From Helicobacter pylori_CU (GTDB taxonomy: Bacteria; Campylobacterota; Campylobacteria; Campylobacterales; Helicobacteraceae), in assembly GCF_000259235.1 (NCBI RefSeq), contig NC_017733.1, positions 682,001 through 746,000 of the forward strand: a DNA stretch of 64,000 nucleotides, in the 5' to 3' direction. Position 1 is the first letter of the stretch. Each line of letters starts with the position of its first letter. Shown here piece after piece: positions 17,265 through 25,277 of the stretch. The notes under the pieces are model-generated. The model was given only the letters and a program-made list of their open reading frames with translations, did not search any database and was not told the DNA's origin. The position numbers and the translations under genes were made by a program.

Positions 17265-18680
17265 ATGTTCCAGCCCCTATTAGACGCTTATATAGACAGC
17301 ACCCGTTTAGATGAAACCGATTATAAGCCCCCATTAAATATAGCCCTAGCCAATTGGTGGCCTTTGGATAAAAAAGAAAGCAAAGGGTTTAGGCGTTTTA
17401 TCTTGTATTTCATCTTAAGCCAACGCTACGCAATCACCCTCCACCAAAACCCTGATAAACCTGCGGACATCGTTTTTGGTAACCCCCTTGGATCGGCCAG
17501 AAAAATCCTATCCTATCAAAACACTAAAAGGGTGTTTTACACCGGTGAAAACGAAGTCCCTAATTTCAATCTCTTTGATTACGCCATAGGCTTTGATGAA
17601 TTGGATTTTAATGATCGTTATTTGAGAATGCCTTTATATTATGATAGACTACACCATAAAGCCGAGAGCGTGAATGACACCACTGCGCCCTACAAACTCA
17701 AACCTAACAGCCTTTATACTTTAAAAAAACCTTCCCATCATTTTAAAGAAAACCACCCTAATTTATGCGCAGTAGTGAATGATGAGATCGATCCTTTGAA
17801 AAGAGGGTTTGCGAGTTTTGTCGCAAGCAACCCTAACGCTCCTAAAAGGAACGCTTTCTATGACGCTTTAAATTCTATTGAGCCAGTTACTGGGGGAGGG
17901 AGCGTGAGAAACACTTTGGGCTATAACGTTAAAAACAAGAGCGAGTTTTTAAGCCAATACAAATTCAATCTGTGTTTTGAAAACTCGCAAGGCTATGGCT
18001 ATGTAACTGAAAAAATCATTGACGCTTATTTCAGCCATACCATTCCTATTTATTGGGGGAGTCCCAGCGTGGCGAAAGATTTTAACCCTAAAAGTTTTGT
18101 GAATGTGCATGATTTCAAAAACTTTGATGAAGCGATTGATTATGTGAGATACTTGCACACGCACCCAAACGCCTATTTAGACATGCTCTATGAAAACCCT
18201 TTAAACACTATTGATGGGAAAGCTTACTTTTACCAAGATTTGAGTTTTAAAAAAATCCTAGCTTTTTTTAAAACGATTTTAGAAAACGACACGATTTACC
18301 ATTGCGATGCCCATCATTATTCTGCTCTTCATCGTGATTTGAATGAGCCTTTAGTATCTATTGATGATTTGAGGGTTAATTATGATGATTTGAGGGTTAA
18401 TTATGATGATTTGAGGGTTAATTATGATGATTTGAGGGTTAATTATGATGATTTGAGGGTTAATTATGATGATTTGAGGGTTAATTATGATGATTTGAGG
18501 GTTAATTATGATGATTTGAGGGTTAATTATGATGATTTGAGGGTTAATTATGAGCGCCTTTTACAAAACGCTTCACCTTTATTAGAACTCTCTCAAAACA
18601 CCACTTTTAAAATCTATCGCAAAGCCTATCAAAAATCCTTGCCTTTGTTGCGCGCCATAAGGAGATGGGTTAAAAAGTAA
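17265..18680 (+). CDS. futB: Alpha-1,3-fucosyltransferase with C-terminal heptad repeats
   Basis: A 471-residue GT10 enzyme adding fucose from GDP-fucose to GlcNAc in LPS O-chains, building Lewis x/y host-like antigens. The catalytic domain (about 1-365) contains the family signature FENSQGYGYVTEKIIDAYF followed by IPIYWGSP. Nine identical DDLRVNY heptads follow, then a basic amphipathic tail (LPLLRAIRRWVKK) that tethers it to the inner membrane. In this family heptad number acts as a length ruler choosing acceptor sites. The genome position (after pfr/serB) is that of futB (HP0651). I see no long poly-C tract in the 5' part, so the gene appears intact and constitutively in frame here. Confidence 0.95.
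   Translation: MFQPLLDAYIDSTRLDETDYKPPLNIALANWWPLDKKESKGFRRFILYFILSQRYAITLHQNPDKPADIVFGNPLGSARKILSYQNTKRVFYTGENEVPNFNLFDYAIGFDELDFNDRYLRMPLYYDRLHHKAESVNDTTAPYKLKPNSLYTLKKPSHHFKENHPNLCAVVNDEIDPLKRGFASFVASNPNAPKRNAFYDALNSIEPVTGGGSVRNTLGYNVKNKSEFLSQYKFNLCFENSQGYGYVTEKIIDAYFSHTIPIYWGSPSVAKDFNPKSFVNVHDFKNFDEAIDYVRYLHTHPNAYLDMLYENPLNTIDGKAYFYQDLSFKKILAFFKTILENDTIYHCDAHHYSALHRDLNEPLVSIDDLRVNYDDLRVNYDDLRVNYDDLRVNYDDLRVNYDDLRVNYDDLRVNYDDLRVNYDDLRVNYERLLQNASPLLELSQNTTFKIYRKAYQKSLPLLRAIRRWVKK
18363..18551 (+). repeat. futB: Nine perfect 21-bp tandem repeats in futB
   Basis: Nine identical units beginning GATGATTTGAGGG encode DDLRVNY. Unit-number change by slippage or recombination keeps the reading frame and only alters stalk length. 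Complete identity of the units points to recent expansion or homogenisation. Confidence 0.98.
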
Positions 18681-18688
18681 GGCACATT

Positions 18689-19318
18689 TTAAGACTGATT
18701 GAGAAATTGGAGCGCTATTTTAAAATGCGCTAACGCTTCTTTTTTGAGCGTGGGGTTTTTGAGCATGTCTTCTAAAGCATGGGTGCTTAAAAAATGTTTG
18801 GTTTTTAAAGACACGATGCGCCCAAAGGCTTCTTCTTTAGAAAGGTTTAAAAGGCGTTTGGGCAAAATCTCGCCAAATACCACAATGACTTTTGAAGCGC
18901 TGTTGTCTAATTGCCAGGTTAAATGGGGTAGGCATGCGTTGATTTCTTCTTCTAAATTAAGGCTGTTAGAGTCGCATTTAAGGAGCGATAAAATACTGCA
19001 ATCTTTTAAGGGGTAGTTAAAAACCTTTTGGATAATGCTCTCTAACATGACCGCTTTTAAATTGTTTAAGAAATGTAATTGGCTATCCAGCATGGGGGTT
19101 AGCGTGATGAAAGCAAGCTTGGAAGTGGGGTTAAAAAGCCCAATCACCGGTTTTGAATGTTGGTGGCGTTTGCACAGATTGCAATTTTCTATACCCTCAT
19201 AAACTTGTTTGTTAAGGGGTTTATTTTGGGGCTTGGTAAGGTTGGTATTGGTGTAAGTTTCGCCCAAAAGACGCTCCATATAAAGGGAGCGTAAAGTTTG
19301 AAGGCGTGAATATTGCAA
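18689..19318 (-). CDS. Degenerate uracil-DNA glycosylase family 4/5-like iron-sulfur protein
   Basis: A 209-residue protein whose four cysteines are spaced like the 4Fe-4S ligands of family 4 UDGs: Cys46, Cys49 (ENCNLCKRHQ...VIG), Cys115 (SLLKCDS) and Cys129 (NACLPHL). The segment ACLPHLTWQLDNSASKVIVV matches the family 4 pattern in which a polar helix precedes KVIVALG. The catalytic GEAPG-type motif is replaced by ITLTPMLDSQ, and the C-terminal HPS motif is only loosely mirrored by STHALEDML. It therefore probably keeps the cluster and fold but has changed or lost glycosylase activity. Convergent with futB, 8 bp apart. Confidence 0.65.
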   Translation of the reverse strand: MQYSRLQTLRSLYMERLLGETYTNTNLTKPQNKPLNKQVYEGIENCNLCKRHQHSKPVIGLFNPTSKLAFITLTPMLDSQLHFLNNLKAVMLESIIQKVFNYPLKDCSILSLLKCDSNSLNLEEEINACLPHLTWQLDNSASKVIVVFGEILPKRLLNLSKEEAFGRIVSLKTKHFLSTHALEDMLKNPTLKKEALAHFKIALQFLNQS

Positions 19319-19323
19319 AGCGT

Positions 19324-20730
19324 TCAGTCTTTATGCTTTTTGAAAGCGTGAGGGCTTAGCATGTTTTCTGGCTTGAAAATATCGTCCAGTTGCTCTTTAG
19401 TTAAGATTTTCTTTTCTAAAGCAATGTCATAAATAGAACGATCGCTTTTTAAGGCTTCTTTAGCGATCATAGCGGATTTTTCATAGCCGATATGAGGGTT
19501 TAGCGCGGTAACAATGCCAATGCTGTTAAAGACATAATCGTGGCAAATCTTTTCATTAGCCGTGATGCCTTCCACGCATTTAGTCGTTAAAGTTTCAATC
19601 GCGCGCCCTAAAATCACAAAGGAATGGAAGAGCTTGTAAGCGATAACCGGCTCAAACACATTGAGTTGCAATTGCCCTCCTTCTGCGGCCAACGCCACGC
19701 TCAAGTCATTCCCAATCACCGCAAAGCACACCTGATTGACCACTTCAGGGATCACCGGATTGACTTTACCGGGCATAATAGAGCTACCCGGCTGCATTTT
19801 AGGCAAATTGATTTCATTCAACCCGGCTCTAGGGCCTGAACTGAGTAGCCTGAGATCGTTACAAACCTTAGAAAGTTTCACTGCAATACGCTTTAAAACC
19901 CCGCTCACTTGCACATACGCCCCCGTGCTTTGAGTGGCTTCAATCAAGTTATTAGCCATGACAAAAGGGCGGCCCGTTACTTCTTGGATTTTCTTTTCAA
20001 TCAAACTGCGATAATCCGGATGCGAATTGATCCCTGTGCCAATAGCCGTACCGCCTAAATTAAGCTCTCTTACCCAATTCCTAGCGTCTAAAACCTGCTC
20101 AATATCCCTATCAACCATCAAGGCATAAGTTTCAAACTCTTGCCCTAAAGTCATAGGCACAGCGTCTTGAAGCTGGGTGCGCCCCATTTTAATCACATGA
20201 GCGAATTCCTTAGCCTTTTGAGCGAAAGCGTCCCTTAAGGCTTTCATGGGGGCGACTAGATTGCTCAAGCGCTCATAAATAGCGATTTTTAACGCGCTAG
20301 GATAGGCGTCATTAGTGGATTGAGAGCGGTTGACATGGTCGTTTGGGTGGCAAAATTGATACTCGCCCTTTTGATGCCCCATGTATTCTAAAGCCAAATT
20401 AGCAATCACCTCATTCATGTTCATGTTCGTGCTTGTGCCAGCCCCCCCTTGAATCATATCCACAATGAATTGATCATGGTATTTGCCATCAACCAACAAA
20501 TCGCACGCATGGCAAATCGCAATCTTAAGCTTTTCATCAATCAGCCCTAATTGCGCGTTCGCTAAAGCAGCCGCTTTTTTGACTTGAGCAAAAGATTTGA
20601 TAAAAACAGGATAACTGCAAAGCTTGTCGTTGGTGATGAAAAAATTTTCACTCGCTCTTAAAGTCTGGATCCCGTAATAAACTTCATCGCTAATTTCCAT
20701 TTGCCCAATGAAATCATGCTCAATACGCAT
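19324..20730 (-). CDS. aspA: Aspartate ammonia-lyase
   Basis: A 468-residue enzyme of the fumarase/aspartase superfamily interconverting aspartate and fumarate plus ammonia. The superfamily signature GSSIMPGKVNP is intact, as are GGAGTSTNMNMNEV and TGINSHPDY. Length equals that of AspA. H. pylori consumes aspartate heavily, and the product feeds fumarate respiration. A strong ribosome site (AAGGAG) precedes the ATG, and a minus-strand TAGAAT (20757-20762) could serve as -10 box. The downstream UDG-like gene begins 5 bp after the stop. Confidence 0.97.
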   Translation of the reverse strand: MRIEHDFIGQMEISDEVYYGIQTLRASENFFITNDKLCSYPVFIKSFAQVKKAAALANAQLGLIDEKLKIAICHACDLLVDGKYHDQFIVDMIQGGAGTSTNMNMNEVIANLALEYMGHQKGEYQFCHPNDHVNRSQSTNDAYPSALKIAIYERLSNLVAPMKALRDAFAQKAKEFAHVIKMGRTQLQDAVPMTLGQEFETYALMVDRDIEQVLDARNWVRELNLGGTAIGTGINSHPDYRSLIEKKIQEVTGRPFVMANNLIEATQSTGAYVQVSGVLKRIAVKLSKVCNDLRLLSSGPRAGLNEINLPKMQPGSSIMPGKVNPVIPEVVNQVCFAVIGNDLSVALAAEGGQLQLNVFEPVIAYKLFHSFVILGRAIETLTTKCVEGITANEKICHDYVFNSIGIVTALNPHIGYEKSAMIAKEALKSDRSIYDIALEKKILTKEQLDDIFKPENMLSPHAFKKHKD

Positions 20731-20784
20731 AAAAGCTCCTTGTATTGTTAAAAAATATTCTAGCTATTGTAACCAAATCTTGGA

Positions 20785-22053
20785 TTATTTTTCTTTTAAA
20801 CGCAACACTTTTGCCCCTAAAGCGTTGATTTTATCCTCTAATCTCTCATAACCCCTATCCAAGTGGTAAATCCTATGCACCCTACTCACGCCCTTAGCCA
20901 CTAAAGCGGCTAAAATGAGAGCCGAAGAAGCCCTTAAATCCGTCGCCATCACATCGCTTCCGGTAAGCTCTGTGGATCCGCTAATGGTAGCCACATTTGT
21001 TTTTAGGCTGATATTAGCCCCCAAGCGTTGCAACTCGCTCGCATGCATGAAGCGGTTTTCAAAAAGCGTCTCTTCAATCACGCTCGTCCCCAAACACTGC
21101 GTGGCTAGTGCCATGAATTGCGCTTGCATGTCTGTGGGAAAGCCTGGGTATTCTTTCGTGGTGATTTCAAAGGCTTGGCGTTTTTTGACCGGATGAATTT
21201 CTATAGAATTTTCTTGAATGTCTAGCGAAAAACCAATTTCTATGAGCTTGTCGGTGATCGCTTGAAGATGGTTAGGGATGATACGATTGATTTTAAGCTG
21301 GCTGTTAGTGATAGCCCCCACGCACAAATAAGTGCCTGCTTCAATCCTGTCTGGTATGATTTGAATGTCTTTTAAATTTAAAGCGTCGCTTTCTACCCCC
21401 CTAATCTTTAACTCGCTGCTGCCAACACCCTCAATTTCTACCCCCCCACTTTGTAAAAACGCGCACAATTGAGTGATTTCTGGCTCTTTAGCGGCGTTAA
21501 TGATGCGCGTGATCCCTTTAGCTAAGCTTGCTGCCATGAGGGCGTTTTCTGTGCCTGTAACGCTGATTTTATCAAATAAAATATCATTCCCTTTCAAGCC
21601 TTTAGGGGCTTTTGCATGGATATAGCCTTGCTCAATTTTGATTTCAGCCCCTAATTGTTGCATCGCTTTTAAGTGCAAATCCACAGGCCTAGCTCCTATA
21701 GCGCACCCACCGGGCAAACTCACTAAGCATTCTTTAAAACGCGCTAATAAAGGGCCTAAAACCAAAATAGAAGCACGCATTTTACGCACCAAATCGTAAG
21801 TGGCTTCGGTGTGGCTCAGGGATTTAGCACTGATTTGAAGCGTGTTAGGATCAAGCCATTCTAAGCTCGCGCCTAAATTTTGCAATAATAACGCCATCGC
21901 TTTTATATCCACCACTTGGGGCAAGGATTTGATTTTGACTTCTTGGCGGCTTAAAAGTGCGGCGGCTAAAATGGGGAGCGCGGAGTTTTTCGCCCCTGAA
22001 ATTTCTACCCCCCCTTTTAAAGGGACTTGTCCTACAATCTCTAAAAAATCCAA
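20785..22053 (-). CDS. murA: UDP-N-acetylglucosamine 1-carboxyvinyltransferase
   Basis: A 422-residue cytoplasmic enzyme catalysing the first committed step of peptidoglycan synthesis. The Lys22-Asn23 pair (GAKNSALP) and the active-site Cys117 in LPGGCAIGARPVD are present; this Cys is the fosfomycin target. The EPSP-synthase-like repeats and C-terminal RIYHLDRGYERL are complete. The start codon is TTG, supported by AAGGAT 5 nt upstream. It is the last gene of a run from gltX through yggT, slt, galU and a small membrane protein, with a 2-nt gap to the latter. Confidence 0.97.
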   Translation of the reverse strand: MDFLEIVGQVPLKGGVEISGAKNSALPILAAALLSRQEVKIKSLPQVVDIKAMALLLQNLGASLEWLDPNTLQISAKSLSHTEATYDLVRKMRASILVLGPLLARFKECLVSLPGGCAIGARPVDLHLKAMQQLGAEIKIEQGYIHAKAPKGLKGNDILFDKISVTGTENALMAASLAKGITRIINAAKEPEITQLCAFLQSGGVEIEGVGSSELKIRGVESDALNLKDIQIIPDRIEAGTYLCVGAITNSQLKINRIIPNHLQAITDKLIEIGFSLDIQENSIEIHPVKKRQAFEITTKEYPGFPTDMQAQFMALATQCLGTSVIEETLFENRFMHASELQRLGANISLKTNVATISGSTELTGSDVMATDLRASSALILAALVAKGVSRVHRIYHLDRGYERLEDKINALGAKVLRLKEK

Positions 22054-22055
22054 TT

Positions 22056-22463
22056 CTATCCTTTTTCTTTTTTATTCTTAAGGGCTAAGCCGGTAGCGTT
22101 AGCGATTTTTTGCGCATGATTAGGGTTAGCGTTTTCTAATTCTTGCCCAAAATTAATAGCGTCTTCTAATTCAAAAAATTCTGAAGCGACTAATTTTTGG
22201 ATCGTTTCTAGCCACAGAGTTTCTTTATCTTTGGGGCAAATTTTAAAACGCTCATTGAAGTTGCTTTTCAGTTTTTCTAAAGCTGGTGCACTTTTAAGGT
22301 TTTTGATTTGTTCGTTTAAATTTTCTAAAGAGAGGCTTTTATTAGGAATATTTTGCTTTAAGGGGGGGCGAGTAAGCCTCCAAACAAGCCCCACTAATAA
22401 CACAGGCAGCAAGCATACAAAGAGAATCAAATACATGTAAGCGTAATAAGTCAAATTGCCCAT
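22056..22463 (-). CDS. Small single-pass membrane protein, hypothetical
   Basis: A 135-residue protein with one N-terminal transmembrane helix (about residues 8-28, AYMYLILFVCLLPVLLVGLV) and a charged cytoplasmic tail with helical repeats (LNEQIKNLKSAPALEKLKSNF). I recognise no domain. It sits between galU and murA in the same operon, which suggests a cell-envelope role, but that is only context. No strong ribosome site precedes the ATG; translation may be coupled to galU, 11 nt upstream. Confidence 0.75.
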   Translation of the reverse strand: MGNLTYYAYMYLILFVCLLPVLLVGLVWRLTRPPLKQNIPNKSLSLENLNEQIKNLKSAPALEKLKSNFNERFKICPKDKETLWLETIQKLVASEFFELEDAINFGQELENANPNHAQKIANATGLALKNKKEKG

Positions 22464-22474
22464 ATTGATAAGAT

Positions 22475-23296
22475 TTATAAGCGTTTTTTATAATAAGCGT
22501 TACTCGCTTCAATATAGCCTTCCACGCTCCCGCAATCGTATCGTTTGCCTTTGAATTGGTAAGCGATGATGCGTTTTCTTTTGGCTTGAGTGAGTAAGGC
22601 GTCTGTGATTTGGATTTCATTGTTTTTACCCGGTTTCGTCTCGCTTAAAATTTCAAAAATATCCGGGGTTAAAATGTAGCGCCCTATCACGGCTAGGTTG
22701 CTTGGGGCGTCTTCTTGATTGGGTTTTTCCACCATGTCTTTAATCTCATACACCCCCTCTTCTAACCATTCGCCCCTAATCACGCCGTATTTTGAAACTT
22801 CTTCTAGCGCCACTTCTTCAATGGCTACAATGGAGCATTGGTATTTTTGATACAATGAAGTCATTTGCTTTAACACGCTAGGATGATCATGGCTTATGCA
22901 TAAGTCGTCGGCTAAAATCACTGCAAAAGGCTCATTGCCTATGAGGGCTTCTCCGGTTAAAATCGCATGCCCTAGGCCTTTCATTTGCTTTTGGCGCACA
23001 TAGGAAAAACAGCATTTTTCTATAATGTTACGAATGCTTTTTAGAGCGTTTTCTTTGTTAGTGCCTTGGATTTGATGCTCTATTTCATAGCTCGTGTCAA
23101 AATAATCTTCTAAACTGCGCTTGTTTCTGCCTGTAACGATCGCCATCACTTCACAGCCTGCCTCCATCGCTTCTTCCACAGCGTATTGGATTAAAGGTTT
23201 ATCCACAATGGGCAGCATTTCTTTAGGAATGGTTTTAGTGATCGGCAAAAAGCGTGTGCCGTAGCCAGCGGCAGGAAAAAGGCATTTTTTAATCAT
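22475..23296 (-). CDS. galU: UTP-glucose-1-phosphate uridylyltransferase
   Basis: A 273-residue nucleotidyltransferase making UDP-glucose for LPS sugars. The start holds the signature AAGYGTRFLPITKTIPKEMLP, with the metal-binding LADDLC and VEKPNQ motifs and the C-terminal KGKRYDCGSVEGY. It overlaps slt by 4 bp (ATGA) and belongs to the same unit. Confidence 0.96.
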   Translation of the reverse strand: MIKKCLFPAAGYGTRFLPITKTIPKEMLPIVDKPLIQYAVEEAMEAGCEVMAIVTGRNKRSLEDYFDTSYEIEHQIQGTNKENALKSIRNIIEKCCFSYVRQKQMKGLGHAILTGEALIGNEPFAVILADDLCISHDHPSVLKQMTSLYQKYQCSIVAIEEVALEEVSKYGVIRGEWLEEGVYEIKDMVEKPNQEDAPSNLAVIGRYILTPDIFEILSETKPGKNNEIQITDALLTQAKRKRIIAYQFKGKRYDCGSVEGYIEASNAYYKKRL

Positions 23297-24975
23297 GGTT
23301 TGTCCTTTGAGTTAAGAGTTTGTTCTAAAAACGCATCAATAGGGATGAAATTCCCAAAAATTTCTTGATAAATCAAGTAATTGAGCATGACCCTAAAGCC
23401 ATACATGCGAGTCTCGCTATAAGGCATAAGCTCCATGCTAAGCCATGGCTCAAAATGATTTTTTTCTTTGAATCGTTTGGAGCTTTCTAACCACCTCCTT
23501 AAAAACCCAGGCCCAGCGTTATAGGCGTAGGCGACAAAAAGGGGGTGGTTGAATTCTTTTTTCAAATGGTTCAAGTAATAATTACCAAATTTGAGGGCGA
23601 TATTGGGGTTAAACATGTCGTTTAGATCAATGTTATCCATGCCAAGGCTTTTAGCGAAAGGCCCTACATTAAAGGGCATGATCTGCATAAGCCCCAGAGC
23701 GAACGAGCGCGAAATGACTGCCGGGAGCAAAAAGCTTTCTTGCCTAGCGATCGCATACGCCATAGCCCTTTCATCTGTATTTTGCCATTCAATAATGCCC
23801 TCATAAGGGGATAAATAATAATAAATCTTGTCTTTATTGCGTTGGCTTAAAAGATAGGTCAATTCAGGGGCGCTTTTTTCATAATACAGGCTTTTTAGCA
23901 TCGCATTAAACGCGCCCTCATCTTTCAAACTCAAGGTTTTTTCCTTAAAAATTTGCCACGAAAAAGGATCGTAAGTGTTAAAAGGAGGGTCTTCTTGACT
24001 TAAATTTTGGATGTGAGAAATGATGCGGTAACTGGGCGTGGTTTTTAATTTTCGGCTCGCATAAAGACTATAGAGGTTTAAGGCAGGGCTTTGTGAAAGG
24101 CGTTCCAAAGTTTTTTTCTTTTTAGAGACTAAATACTGCCAAAAAATCGCTCTGTCTTTTGAAAAATCATCGTCTTTAACCACCGCTTCTGATCGTTCAA
24201 AATACTTGAGCGCTTTAGAGGGTTTTTTGCGCAAGATTTCGTTAATCCCTAGAATAAAAAAGGTTTGCGCGTTGCTGTGGGTGGCGTTGCTTTTAGTGAG
24301 GGCGTCTTTAAAATGATCCAATTTAGGATCTAAGATGACTTGATAGATCAAGCGGTTAAACGCCGGGTAATCTTCATCTAAAAGGCGGTTTAACTCTTTA
24401 ATGGGGATATGCTCTTCAAAAATTTGGAGCTTTTTTTCATAACTCAAATGATTGAAAAGCGCGCTAAACACTTGCGCGTTAGCCTTAAACAAAGAAGCGC
24501 TCACATGCTTACTTTGCAAGATTTCTAATTCTTCATAAAGAACAGGGTAAGCCTCTTTGATTTTAATTTGTAAGGGCTTAAGGGTTTGAAGGGGGATTTT
24601 ATCAAAATCTCTGATTTTTGATTTTAAAGCGATAGCGATACAGCTATTTTGGAAAGTGTCTAGCTCTTCTAGAATGCTTTCTAAAGTAATTTGTTTGCAA
24701 TAAATATCTTCAGGCAATTTAACATCAGGGTTTTTTTCTGAATTGTCTGAGCCTTTTTCTTGCATGGCCTTTTGTAGGGCGGTATTTTTATTTTGGGTCA
24801 ATTCATAGGCTTTTTTAGCGTTTTCTAAAGTGGTTTTTTTATCGCTAATATAACGCCACAAATAATAATCCCTAACGATCCCGGCGGGCTTTTTTTCTAA
24901 ATCTTTTAAATTGAACTCGGTTTGAGAAAAACCAACGCCAAGCGCACCCATAAAAAATAAAATAAAAAAACGCAT
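23293..24975 (-). CDS. slt: Soluble lytic murein transglycosylase
   Basis: A 560-residue periplasmic enzyme cleaving glycan strands to anhydromuropeptides. It has a signal peptide (MRFFILFFMGALGVGFS), a long alpha-helical superhelical region (about 30-390) and a C-terminal goose-lysozyme-like SLT domain. The catalytic Glu is E413 in ARQESF, followed by the expected ALGLMQIMP and AYNAGPG motifs. In H. pylori Slt influences the release of muropeptides sensed by host Nod1. Domain order and length fit Slt70-type enzymes. The gap to yggT is 8 bp. Confidence 0.95.
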   Translation of the reverse strand: MRFFILFFMGALGVGFSQTEFNLKDLEKKPAGIVRDYYLWRYISDKKTTLENAKKAYELTQNKNTALQKAMQEKGSDNSEKNPDVKLPEDIYCKQITLESILEELDTFQNSCIAIALKSKIRDFDKIPLQTLKPLQIKIKEAYPVLYEELEILQSKHVSASLFKANAQVFSALFNHLSYEKKLQIFEEHIPIKELNRLLDEDYPAFNRLIYQVILDPKLDHFKDALTKSNATHSNAQTFFILGINEILRKKPSKALKYFERSEAVVKDDDFSKDRAIFWQYLVSKKKKTLERLSQSPALNLYSLYASRKLKTTPSYRIISHIQNLSQEDPPFNTYDPFSWQIFKEKTLSLKDEGAFNAMLKSLYYEKSAPELTYLLSQRNKDKIYYYLSPYEGIIEWQNTDERAMAYAIARQESFLLPAVISRSFALGLMQIMPFNVGPFAKSLGMDNIDLNDMFNPNIALKFGNYYLNHLKKEFNHPLFVAYAYNAGPGFLRRWLESSKRFKEKNHFEPWLSMELMPYSETRMYGFRVMLNYLIYQEIFGNFIPIDAFLEQTLNSKDKP

Positions 24976-24983
24976 GATTTCCT

Positions 24984-25277
24984 TTAAAGGTTTTTAGCGA
25001 GCATGAAAAGCCACTGAATGAGCGTGAGATCCAAGAATTTCAAAACAATAACCACCACTAAAGGAGCGAAATCCAACCCGTTAAACACCAACTTGAATCT
25101 AGAGCGTAAAAAATAAAACACTGGCTCACACAAGCGAGCGAGGATTTGCATGATAGGGTTATTGGGGTTAGGCTGCACGAAACTGATAAGCGAATAAATG
25201 ATCACTATCCACATATAAATCGTAATGAGCACGCTTAAAATCACCGCTATCGCGTTAAGGAGAGTGGAAAATATCAT
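24984..25277 (-). CDS. YggT-family integral membrane protein
   Basis: A 97-residue hydrophobic protein with two to three membrane spans. The central motif SFVQPNPNNPIMQILARLCEPVFYFLR matches the YggT family pattern (P..P..P....L...EP....R). Members occur near cell-envelope, division and osmoregulation genes; the biochemical role is unclear. It overlaps gltX by 4 bp. Confidence 0.85.
   Translation of the reverse strand: MIFSTLLNAIAVILSVLITIYMWIVIIYSLISFVQPNPNNPIMQILARLCEPVFYFLRSRFKLVFNGLDFAPLVVVIVLKFLDLTLIQWLFMLAKNL

Noticed and set aside
18363..18551. Regular tandem repeats that could be mistaken for a CRISPR-like array
   Set aside because: The units are contiguous without spacers and encode in-frame heptads of FutB; no cas genes are present.
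22342..22620. 92-residue minus-strand frame overlapping the galU end and the next gene
   Set aside because: It is an alternative frame of galU and the small membrane protein, both better supported by homology and spacing.
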